This document shows positions 1-7,853 of a stretch of DNA of 50,868 nt, one piece after another. The position numbers and the translations under genes are program-made. Numbering within the stretch: position 1 is the stretch's first letter; each line of letters starts with the position of its first letter. The stretch covers positions 1 to 50,868 of the forward strand of contig MNXJ01000064.1 of assembly GCA_001872455.1 (NCBI GenBank), read 5' to 3'. Under the pieces are notes generated by a model that had not been told where the DNA came from, ran no database searches, and worked only from the letters and a program-made list of their open reading frames with translations. This DNA comes from Anaerolineae bacterium CG2_30_57_67 (lineage in GTDB: Bacteria; Chloroflexota; Anaerolineae; Anaerolineales; Villigracilaceae).

Positions 1-1
1 T

Positions 2-67
2 TGTTGCCATTTGGCGTGGTTGGCAAAGGCTACAGGATATGGCGGCTACTTGGGCGCTGATTGCTGA
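2..67 (+). CDS. C-terminal tail of an upstream gene (partial)
   Basis: The frame beginning at base 2 is open from the window edge to a TGA at 65-67. That stop overlaps the ATG at 67-69 of the next gene by one base, an arrangement typical of translational coupling. The 21-codon tail is too short to identify. The frame beginning at base 1 is also open, to a TGA at 58-60, so the choice rests only on the overlap. Confidence 0.3.
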   Translation, partial: CCHLAWLAKATGYGGYLGADC

Positions 68-357
68 TGACCATACCATACTTATGGGTAATAGATAGGA
101 CATCTCAGGCTTTGGATAATATTAAGGCGGTGTTATCGTCTTCTGCCTATGCGTCACATGACCCCGATCAAATTAAAATCGCAATCGCAGATGTTCTGAC
201 CAAATTTGACGAAAAACTTGCCAGTATTGATGCTAATCCCAAAATCGTTCAAGAAGCCAGCGCCGAACAAGAACATGATGATAGCATTGGAAGTCTTAAA
301 AAAACTTTGCTGAAACTACTGGACCGTAAACCACCTGAAAGAACAGGCGACAAATGA
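67..357 (+). CDS. Small hypothetical protein of the A/T-rich island
   Basis: A 96-residue protein that I do not recognise. I chose the ATG at 67 over the TTG at 61 because it overlaps the stop of the preceding frame (TGATG). The protein is predicted soluble: a short hydrophobic start, then helical stretches rich in D, K, E and A, with a basic C-terminus. No catalytic motif is visible. Its stop overlaps the next gene's start (ATGA at 354-357), so the two are almost certainly co-translated. It may be a small partner of the HerA/VirB4-like protein that follows; that is inferred only from coupling. Confidence 0.55.
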   Translation: MTIPYLWVIDRTSQALDNIKAVLSSSAYASHDPDQIKIAIADVLTKFDEKLASIDANPKIVQEASAEQEHDDSIGSLKKTLLKLLDRKPPERTGDK

Positions 358-1433
358 CCTGGATCTCTCCCGGTATTGAAGTAAGCAACGGGGCGGGAGG
401 TTGGCAGGCGATGATGGCTTGGCAGATCTGTTTGCGTCCTTATAAAGAATGGATTAATTCACGTTGGGGGTTTAATGCCAGCGTCTTGCTGGAAGAAGCT
501 CTTGACCGCCTAAAACTTTTTATTGAGTCACAATATGTTATTGATTTTGATTTTCAAGTAGAGTGCCGTAACCAGCGCTCAGTTGTTTTGCGCAGCATAA
601 ATTACCCCCAAAAAGGATTATCCTTGGGATTGCTTGGAAAAATTTATGCTGCGTCAGAACAGCAAATTTATACAGATGCCTTGGCTTTTGGCCGCGAAAT
701 GGAGTCGGTTTTTCCACATGACTTTTTTCTACATCGCGCATCAACCGAACAGGAATTTCGTCAAGTTAACGGTAGCAGCATCTTGGATGGTACGAATCTT
801 GACGTAAGCATCGTTGCAATTCGACGAGGAGATGTATTTGTAAAAGAATTTCAAACAATGCCAAGGTTTTCAGGTTTTTGGCAAGCCAGTACACGTTCCA
901 GCGAGCAAATTTGGCGCGCCCTGGCCGGCACAGATCGCCCATCTTTGTTTAGCGTTTCGCTCCGTCCAACGGTGATTTACGAACAGGAACGGCAGTTTCT
1001 GCTTGAGGCAAGACAGAATGTAGCCAACTTGGACAAGCAGCAGAATCAAACATCATCGCTGGCTTTATATCAATCTTGGGCAGAAAGTTATCTCAAAAGA
1101 CGGCTGACACCCTGGAAGAAATTCTTCAATCTACACGTGCATGTAGCCATGATTGGAGAGATGGATGAGAGCTTACCCAGAAATATTGGGGCGGCAATTA
1201 CACGGGATATTGGTGAACAGTCATTGCCAGGCTTTCGAATTGTCACACCGCAGTCAGGTAAAGAGAGCATTGCATGGCGCAGGGAGATTCTTCAGATGAA
1301 TGCTCTACCGTTGTTCACCCGACTCGATGAAATTGCCGATCTGGAAGAAGCATTTTCAGTTTTTCGTTTGCCTTATTTACCTGAAACCGGGTTGCCCAAT
1401 GTTAAGTTTGTTTGCCCTGATAAAGAACAATAG
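354..1433 (+). CDS. HerA/VirB4-like N-terminal domain protein lacking the ATPase domain
   Basis: A 359-residue soluble protein coupled to the preceding gene by an ATGA overlap. The last third resembles the region just before the motor domain in HerA/VirB4-type (DUF87) ATPases: an 'LRPT' segment near residue 204, a long helix, then 'FRLPYLPETGLPN' near the C-terminus. In such proteins a Walker A ATPase domain would follow, but here the frame stops after about ten more residues and no P-loop is present. The family assignment is by eye and could be wrong. The stop TAG lies in the ATAGAT hexamer bordering the MITE-like element at 1430. Removing the elements would leave the same TAG, so they did not cause the truncation. 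A separate ATPase could complete it in trans. Confidence 0.6.
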   Translation: MTWISPGIEVSNGAGGWQAMMAWQICLRPYKEWINSRWGFNASVLLEEALDRLKLFIESQYVIDFDFQVECRNQRSVVLRSINYPQKGLSLGLLGKIYAASEQQIYTDALAFGREMESVFPHDFFLHRASTEQEFRQVNGSSILDGTNLDVSIVAIRRGDVFVKEFQTMPRFSGFWQASTRSSEQIWRALAGTDRPSLFSVSLRPTVIYEQERQFLLEARQNVANLDKQQNQTSSLALYQSWAESYLKRRLTPWKKFFNLHVHVAMIGEMDESLPRNIGAAITRDIGEQSLPGFRIVTPQSGKESIAWRREILQMNALPLFTRLDEIADLEEAFSVFRLPYLPETGLPNVKFVCPDKEQ

Positions 1434-1624
1434 ATGACTTTACTGCAAAAACCCATTCACCGCACGCGTACCTGCGGTTGGTGCAAGCAGAGACGCGGAG
1501 TATACAGAGCGCAGAAAATGCTTTTTCGGCAGTAAAACGCTGATTTTTTTCCAGAAAAAGCAGAAACATCTGCGTTCTTTGCGTCTCTGCTGTAAGATTC
1601 TCATTTTGCAGTAGAGTCATAGAT
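1430..1624. mobile_element. MITE-like element 1
   Basis: No gene; a non-coding element with 17-bp terminal inverted repeats, ATGACTTTACTGCAAAA at 1434-1450 and its complement at 1604-1620 (one mismatch). Inside, a perfect 11-bp inverted repeat (AGCAGAGACGC at 1486-1496, complement at 1581-1591) and further imperfect pairing let most of it fold into one long hairpin. The hexamer ATAGAT occurs on both sides (1430-1435 and 1619-1624), as a target-site duplication would. The inner motif around 1571-1591 resembles the 'TCTGCG...TCTCTGC' interspersed sequence common in environmental bacterial genomes. Confidence 0.7.
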
Positions 1625-1750
1625 GACTCCACTGCAAAAAGGTTATTTTCTGCAGCGTTACCGCCATATGTACGGGCTTGATTGTTGCAAAAGCGCCATA
1701 TGTGGTGGATGCCTGCTGAATAGTTGATCTATTGCAGTGGAGTCATAGAT
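1619..1750. mobile_element. MITE-like element 2, tandem with element 1
   Basis: Bounded by ATGACTCCACTGCAAA at 1623-1638 and its near-perfect complement at 1731-1746 (15 of 16), the same ends as element 1. The interior is different and shorter and contains a direct repeat CGCCATATGT (around 1662 and 1695). It shares the ATAGAT hexamer at 1619-1624 with element 1 and has another at 1745-1750, so three hexamers delimit two elements. It ends about 45 bases before the start of the sensor-kinase operon and may affect its promoter. Confidence 0.65.
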
Positions 1751-1792
1751 GGTTCTTTGAGAATTTCTGTGGTAAGACCCCAATAGATTACG

Positions 1793-4012
1793 ATGAAAAA
1801 AACATCCAAAAAGACCGTACATGTTCGGGTTATCAAACAACTGGCCATTGGCTTATCTGTAGAGGCTGACGACGGTAGCCGTGGACTTGTTCGCGCGAGA
1901 GAAATTTCGTGGGATGAAAATCGGCGCGCAAATTGGAAAAAAAAATATCCGATTGGTTGGAAAGGACAAGCAACCATCATCACTTTAGATAATAGCCAAA
2001 CAATAGAGTTTAGCATCCGCTTGGCAGAAAAAGATCCTTGGGATGACTTGGCTAGTAGAATTCACAACGAAAAGATATTCGTTGGGATTGTGGGGGGGGT
2101 TGTTGGGTATGGGGCTTTCATCGAAATTGCGCCGGGAATCAGCGGGCTTTTACATCGGTCACAGTTACCTGTTTGGTTCAAGGGTGACCCACTAAACTTA
2201 TTTTGGCCCGGCGACAAGGTAAAAGTAACCGTCCGTGCAATAGATTATGGGCAGAGACGAATCAGTTTAAGCCTGCCTTTTTCCCAAGTTCCTGAAGAAG
2301 ATAAAAATTTGCGTAATGTGTCGTCTATGTCGTCAATGAAGGACAGTGGATGCCCACTGCCAAGCATCACATCCAACCTGACAGAGTTTATACGAAAAGG
2401 AACAGCAAAAAAGCATATTTTGGTGGTAGAAGATGAACCAGAACAACGGGTTGCATTATCTAATTGGCTGCGTAAAATTGGACAACGGGTAGAAGTGGCG
2501 GAAAACTCTGAAAAAGCATTAGCCTTATTACAAAAAACGCAGCCAGATATTGCCATTATTGATATTGGCCTCCCCAAAATAAATGGCGCACAACTAGCCG
2601 AAATGATTTTAGACCAATGGCCGAAAGTGCGCGTGATCAGCACCACTGATTGGGCGCGTGCTGACGAAATGATGGAAATGCTTGAAAAACTTCAGGCGCG
2701 CGGCGTGGAGTTGTTGATTAAGCCCCTTTTACCGGAAGATATCATCCACCTTCTAGAAAATCAAGGCAAAGGTTTTCTCAGCCCGTTACCAAATAACGTT
2801 GAAGAGAATAGAGCAGAACTTACACTATCAGAAGTTTCCGCGTCAAACGAAAGCCAGAAAATCAAAGCACTATTACAACAATTTCGCCTTCTGCTGGGGT
2901 TTGAACAGGTGATTTTATTCACTTTTGATTCAGCGCAACGATCAGTCTCTATTTTGGAACAATCGGGAGGAACACAATTTGGGAAAAAAGTAATTTCATC
3001 CCTGATTTTTAGTCCGGTCAGAGATGTGGCAGAAAGCCGGCAAGCAATCTTTGTCAACGAAATTTCGCCTTTGTACGAGGAGCGTTTTCGATATCTTTTG
3101 GAATTTATTCCAACGATGAAAAGTTGCATTGGGGTACCTGTTTTTGTACAAACAACAGCAAGCTATGCCCTTTTTGCCATTGATGCAAAACCGCACCAAA
3201 TTAGTAATGAACAACGCGCTTACGCTACTGCAATGGCATTAGCGATTAGTTCAGTCCTGGAACAGTACATTTTCCAAGAAAAAGCAATTCTTATGCAACG
3301 CGCGGCGCTCATTGGTCAGTTAACGCGCGCCTTAGTGCATGAAATCAACAACCTGATAGCGCCACTCGCTTCTCGTTTGGGAAATTTACAGGAAAAACTC
3401 TCGCTGCTCGAAAAAAGTCCGCATCCCCTAGATTTACAAGAACAACGCAACCATTTAGTCGAAAGCGAATTAATTGAATTTCAAACCTATATTCGCAAAA
3501 TAATTGGCACAACCCGCATGTTTGGGCATATTGCGGCAAAAGAGAAAAACGAGATTTTGCGTGTGGATAAAATTATCGAAGAAACTTTATTTCTCTTACG
3601 AGATACCAGCAATCGCTTGCATGTAACGTTTCTTTTTACTCCCCCAGATGAATTTGTTGTTATTCGAAACCAGGGCGCAGCCCTGGAGCAGGTTCTGCTG
3701 AATATTATGCTAAACGCTATCCAGCAAATCTCTGAATTACGTCCAGATATTGGTGGTTGGGTGCGAATATCTCTGCAATCGCGCCCATCAAATTCTACTT
3801 CTCTGCGTATTTTAGTGGAAGATAATGGCCCCGGTATTCATGTGAGCCTTTGGGAAAAAATATTTGATGTTGGGTTTACCACACGGCGAGATGGCAGTGG
3901 TATTGGGCTATATATCTCGCGCAGTCTCATGGAACAAATGGGCGGAAAAGTATACATTCAAGACAGCCAGGTTTTGGGTGGTACTACATTTGCAGTAGAA
4001 GTTCCTTGTTGA
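1793..4012 (+). CDS. Hybrid sensor histidine kinase with N-terminal S1 domains
   Basis: A 739-residue cytoplasmic protein with no membrane segment. Domains in order: a degenerate S1-like OB fold (about 9-75), a clear S1 domain (about 92-162, with 'GYGAFIEI', 'GISGLLH' and 'RRISLSL'), a receiver domain (about 208-325; acidic pair 213-214, phospho-acceptor D257 in 'IIDIGLP', K310), a GAF domain (about 355-495), then a kinase core with H516 in 'LVHEINN', an N-box 'NIMLNAI', and G-boxes 'DNGPGI' and 'GSGIGL'. The receiver lies before the kinase, unlike usual hybrid kinases. S1 domains normally bind RNA, so the input could be RNA or the ribosome; that is inference. No good Shine-Dalgarno precedes the ATG. 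The next gene starts 15 bases downstream. Confidence 0.88.
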   Translation: MKKTSKKTVHVRVIKQLAIGLSVEADDGSRGLVRAREISWDENRRANWKKKYPIGWKGQATIITLDNSQTIEFSIRLAEKDPWDDLASRIHNEKIFVGIVGGVVGYGAFIEIAPGISGLLHRSQLPVWFKGDPLNLFWPGDKVKVTVRAIDYGQRRISLSLPFSQVPEEDKNLRNVSSMSSMKDSGCPLPSITSNLTEFIRKGTAKKHILVVEDEPEQRVALSNWLRKIGQRVEVAENSEKALALLQKTQPDIAIIDIGLPKINGAQLAEMILDQWPKVRVISTTDWARADEMMEMLEKLQARGVELLIKPLLPEDIIHLLENQGKGFLSPLPNNVEENRAELTLSEVSASNESQKIKALLQQFRLLLGFEQVILFTFDSAQRSVSILEQSGGTQFGKKVISSLIFSPVRDVAESRQAIFVNEISPLYEERFRYLLEFIPTMKSCIGVPVFVQTTASYALFAIDAKPHQISNEQRAYATAMALAISSVLEQYIFQEKAILMQRAALIGQLTRALVHEINNLIAPLASRLGNLQEKLSLLEKSPHPLDLQEQRNHLVESELIEFQTYIRKIIGTTRMFGHIAAKEKNEILRVDKIIEETLFLLRDTSNRLHVTFLFTPPDEFVVIRNQGAALEQVLLNIMLNAIQQISELRPDIGGWVRISLQSRPSNSTSLRILVEDNGPGIHVSLWEKIFDVGFTTRRDGSGIGLYISRSLMEQMGGKVYIQDSQVLGGTTFAVEVPC

Positions 4013-4027
4013 ATCGAAAGGATTTTT

Positions 4028-7000
4028 ATGTGCCGCGTTCTAATTCTTGATGATAATGAGGATGCCGCCAGGCAGGTTCAGGATACTATTCAAATTCATA
4101 ATTTTGCCCCTGCCACTGTGTGCATTCGATTAGACGACGCTTTGGAACAAGCAAAAAATGCTTTCAGGCATGGAAAACCTTATGATATTTTCTTAATTGA
4201 CCTTGTTCTTGGGCCGGGAAAAGATGGCATTGAAGCGATGAAAGAGCTGCGTTACGTTAGCCCCGATTCTGACGCCATCATCTTTACCGGATTTGGGGAC
4301 GTGGAAAGCGGGCTAAGAGCCTACCGGGCTGGAGCCTTTCGCTATTTAGCCAAACCATTTGAAAACCAGGAACTACTTTTTTTACTGGAAGCGCTCAAAG
4401 AGCGGCGCAAAGCGCAGCAAGAGAATAATTGGCAGAAAATATTTTCCAAAATGTTGGAATCCGCTCTTCTGCAGACTAATTTTCACACTGTTGTTGGGGT
4501 TGTACTTGCTCATTCACTTGAATTAGGCTTTGAGAGGGCTCATTTATTTTGGATTCCGACTCGTAAAGATGTGGAAAAAGGTCTATTGCTTTGGAAAAAA
4601 TCTTCCGAAAACAAGTCTATTATCAATTTTCGCAACCGCACATTTTCAGACTGGTTTGGAATTTATCACATAACCCAGCCCTATGAATCCATTTTTTTGC
4701 AAAGTAGTGAAATTAAAATACCCGCTCCTGACGCTAAACTTACCGGCTATGACTTGCCCGTTGGAGAAACTGCCGTTCTTCCACTCATCAGCATCAGCCA
4801 GGAAAAATTACTGGGAGCGCTGGTATTAGATTTTCGCTGGACCGAAAAAAACCTTAATCAGCACGAGCGTTCAATGCTTAATTTATTTATGCATCAAGCC
4901 TCCATGGTTCTGGAACGTGTTACTGATTATGAACGTAAGCAACTTGCTCTGCACGAATCAGATGATATTCGCATCCTTGCTCGCGAGGTGACAAAAAAAG
5001 CGCCCAGTGGCGACTTACCCATGCTTTTTGATGAAATTCGCAGGCAGGTGAACAATCGGGTTAGTGATGTATCCAATTTTGGCGCGGCAATGTTGGATAA
5101 AGAAACAAACGAATTAGTTTTTTATTTGCTCTATGAGAATGGAACACGCAAACAAGAAACACGTTGTTCTACGACACGCGGCCTCGAAGGTGTTCTGATT
5201 TTGAACCAAAATGAAGTTTTCTTAAAAGATAAAAATGAAGTCAAAAAATTTATTTATGAAAATGATATCCACATGGAAGGCAAGATTCCTTCTGCCTGGA
5301 TGGGGGCGCTTATATTCGTAGAGGACGAACCAATCGGCTGTATTTTTATTCAACAATTTGGACAACAAGCCAATTTTTCCGAAAATGAGTGGGAATTTTT
5401 TCTCAAAGTAATTAAACAATTATCGCCAGCTATTAATGTTTGCAAAACAGCCAAAAATGAAAGGGAAGACAAAGAGAGAGTTCAGGTGCTTCAACGCGCC
5501 AGCTTCGAGATGATGCGAATTGCTCATCATAATGAAGAATATTTCTGGCTCACTGTATTAACTTTAGCTACATCAAATTTTGGATTAAGGTTTAACTGCG
5601 CCTTATTGTTTCTGGCCGATGATAATCACAGTTTCTTGCGTGGAAAAATGGGAATTGGCACAAAGAACAGGCGAGACGCTTTTCGGGATTGGGAAAGAGA
5701 CCAACAAAAGCACTATAATTTTGATACGTTTCTGAAAAATTTAGAAGCTAACAATATTCATCGCACCCCTTTTGAAAAGATTGTTAGCAAAGTAAGCGTT
5801 AAGCTGGATAACCGCGCGCTTGCTATTAGCGACGTTATGGTCAGCGGTACGAGGAAGCTGCTATCAGAAAGCGAGGTGAAAACGTGTTTACCGTCTGATA
5901 TTTCAAGGCGCTTTTCGCTTTCTGCATGTGCCCTTTTGCCTTTGCGAGCGGGTGCAAATATTTTGGGATTGGTGATTGTTGATAATAGACATACTCATCA
6001 GCAGTTTGATGCAACAGCGCTTGATCGCTTGCAAACATTGTTGGATAATGCTGGTTTGGTGTGGGAAACACTTCGTCAGAATCAGAAAAGCGAAATCTTA
6101 TTGGATGTCAATTATCAAATTTTGAACGCCGCCAGTGGTCAGACGCTTAAACATACCCTTGATAGCATCTGTGAGGCTGCCCGCAAAATTAGTGAGGCTG
6201 ATTGGGCCGTTATTTATCCCATCCGTCCCAAGACAAATGATTTGTACACCTTTGATACGGATAGCATTGGGCATGATGGCCGCCTAAAATCTCCAATCCG
6301 AAGTATACGAATTCAGCCAAGCCTGGGCGGTGTATCAGAACATGTACTGAGCGAGGGGATGTTGAAAATTTGTGACATGGATGGTAATGACCCATTGGTA
6401 GAAAACCTGGAGCTGAATAATCACCATTTTATCAAGGCTGAAGGGGTTAAAGCATTGATAGGTGTGCCTATTATTGACCCTCACACACCAGACTCACTGG
6501 GAATTCTTTATTTGGACTACCAACATCCGCGCGATTTTTCTGACCAGGAAATTCATCATGCTAAATCTTTTGCCAGCCTGGCTGCAGTTGCTATTGCTGA
6601 CTCGAAACGGTTGGATGAGCAGAGGCAGCGCGAAAGGCTCAAAGTGGCCCTTGAAACAGCCGAAACTATCAGCAAGGAACTTGAGGTGGATGAAATCTTA
6701 ACCAAAATTTTTCAAAAACTTATTACACTTTTCAAGCAAACCTCTATATGCGTCTTAGAATATGATGCGGACGAAAATGCTTTGAAGTTTGCGCCGATAA
6801 CGCCGAAGTTTTATCGCATTCAAAATCAGAAATATGAAAATCGTCAGGCTTTTTTGCTAACTATAACCGAGCAAGGTTCAATCGCGTGTGCGGTTGCCAG
6901 AAAATCTTTGAAGACGCACAAGCCTGAACATATCAATGAACCCGATGTCTCCAGCAATCATTACTATCTACCGCTTAACCATAAAACGCGGGCAGAATTG

Positions 7001-7840
7001 TGCGTCAGTTTGATGAGTAGCAATGGAGATTTGCTGGGAGTGCTTGCGTTGGAGCGCGGCTTAATCAATGCCTTCAATGACGATGATGTCTCACTTATAG
7101 AGACTGTTGCCCGCCAATTAAGCCTGGCAATGGAGCGCGCCGAACAGGGAGAACGGATAAAATTTCTTTCTACAGTCTCAACAATGACGGCCTGGGCATC
7201 AGACATTGCGCATGATATCAAAAGTGAGATTGGTAATTTGAAATCCTTGGCTTACCTCATACAAGAATCTGCCCCTGAAAATCTGAAAGTTTGCGAATAT
7301 GCCAAACAGATTGACGAGAGCGCGTGTAACCTATCAGAGGCAGGGTATTGGAACGAACAAATTCAAAGTCCCATTTTATTAGAGAATGCCCTCAAGCAGT
7401 GCATTGAGATTTATGCACATCAGCGCGCCATTACAATCCAATATCACTTTGACAATACACAAGATGTTTATATTCAAGCAAGTCTTACAGAGTTAAAGCG
7501 GGTATTTCATCATTTGATTAAGAACGCAGCCCGGGCAATGGAATATGAGCCGGAAAAAAAAATCACTATTTCCACGCACCTGCGATCAGATGGTCATGTA
7601 GAAATTTTACTTCAGGATTTTGGTCCGGGCGTAGTAGATGAAGAAGTGCGCGCTTATATTTTTCATCGTCAGGTAGAAAAGAAAAACAAAAATGGGGGTT
7701 ACGGATTGTTGCTTGTGCGTCAATTGATTGAGAACAACATGAAGGGCAAAATTAAATTATTGCCATTTGATAAAACCATGCGAGGCGCAGCTTTTTTGCT
7801 AAAGTTACCAATATTAAACACTTCGCCATCTGTCGAGTGA
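4028..7840 (+). CDS. Response receiver-multi-GAF sensor histidine kinase
   Basis: A very long cytoplasmic signalling protein (1270 residues). A receiver domain (1-125; acidic residues at 8-9, phospho-acceptor D58, K109) is followed by about five GAF-type modules (roughly 140-300, 320-470, 490-680, 700-860, 880-1040). It ends with a short dimerisation helix carrying 'DIAHDIKSEIG' (probable phospho-His near residue 1063) and an HATPase domain with 'NAARAM', 'DFGPGV' and 'GGYGLLLV'. The start follows AAAGGA at good spacing. The arrangement suggests the preceding kinase could phosphorylate this receiver, with the GAF array integrating several small-molecule inputs. GAF borders are approximate because the modules are divergent. 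It is the second gene of a four-gene operon. Confidence 0.88.
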   Translation: MCRVLILDDNEDAARQVQDTIQIHNFAPATVCIRLDDALEQAKNAFRHGKPYDIFLIDLVLGPGKDGIEAMKELRYVSPDSDAIIFTGFGDVESGLRAYRAGAFRYLAKPFENQELLFLLEALKERRKAQQENNWQKIFSKMLESALLQTNFHTVVGVVLAHSLELGFERAHLFWIPTRKDVEKGLLLWKKSSENKSIINFRNRTFSDWFGIYHITQPYESIFLQSSEIKIPAPDAKLTGYDLPVGETAVLPLISISQEKLLGALVLDFRWTEKNLNQHERSMLNLFMHQASMVLERVTDYERKQLALHESDDIRILAREVTKKAPSGDLPMLFDEIRRQVNNRVSDVSNFGAAMLDKETNELVFYLLYENGTRKQETRCSTTRGLEGVLILNQNEVFLKDKNEVKKFIYENDIHMEGKIPSAWMGALIFVEDEPIGCIFIQQFGQQANFSENEWEFFLKVIKQLSPAINVCKTAKNEREDKERVQVLQRASFEMMRIAHHNEEYFWLTVLTLATSNFGLRFNCALLFLADDNHSFLRGKMGIGTKNRRDAFRDWERDQQKHYNFDTFLKNLEANNIHRTPFEKIVSKVSVKLDNRALAISDVMVSGTRKLLSESEVKTCLPSDISRRFSLSACALLPLRAGANILGLVIVDNRHTHQQFDATALDRLQTLLDNAGLVWETLRQNQKSEILLDVNYQILNAASGQTLKHTLDSICEAARKISEADWAVIYPIRPKTNDLYTFDTDSIGHDGRLKSPIRSIRIQPSLGGVSEHVLSEGMLKICDMDGNDPLVENLELNNHHFIKAEGVKALIGVPIIDPHTPDSLGILYLDYQHPRDFSDQEIHHAKSFASLAAVAIADSKRLDEQRQRERLKVALETAETISKELEVDEILTKIFQKLITLFKQTSICVLEYDADENALKFAPITPKFYRIQNQKYENRQAFLLTITEQGSIACAVARKSLKTHKPEHINEPDVSSNHYYLPLNHKTRAELCVSLMSSNGDLLGVLALERGLINAFNDDDVSLIETVARQLSLAMERAEQGERIKFLSTVSTMTAWASDIAHDIKSEIGNLKSLAYLIQESAPENLKVCEYAKQIDESACNLSEAGYWNEQIQSPILLENALKQCIEIYAHQRAITIQYHFDNTQDVYIQASLTELKRVFHHLIKNAARAMEYEPEKKITISTHLRSDGHVEILLQDFGPGVVDEEVRAYIFHRQVEKKNKNGGYGLLLVRQLIENNMKGKIKLLPFDKTMRGAAFLLKLPILNTSPSVE

Positions 7841-7853
7841 AGGAGAATCAATA

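Noticed and set aside
1431-1433. Truncation of the HerA/VirB4-like gene by the MITE
   Set aside because: Excising both elements with one hexamer copy leaves the same in-frame TAG, so the stop predates the insertion.
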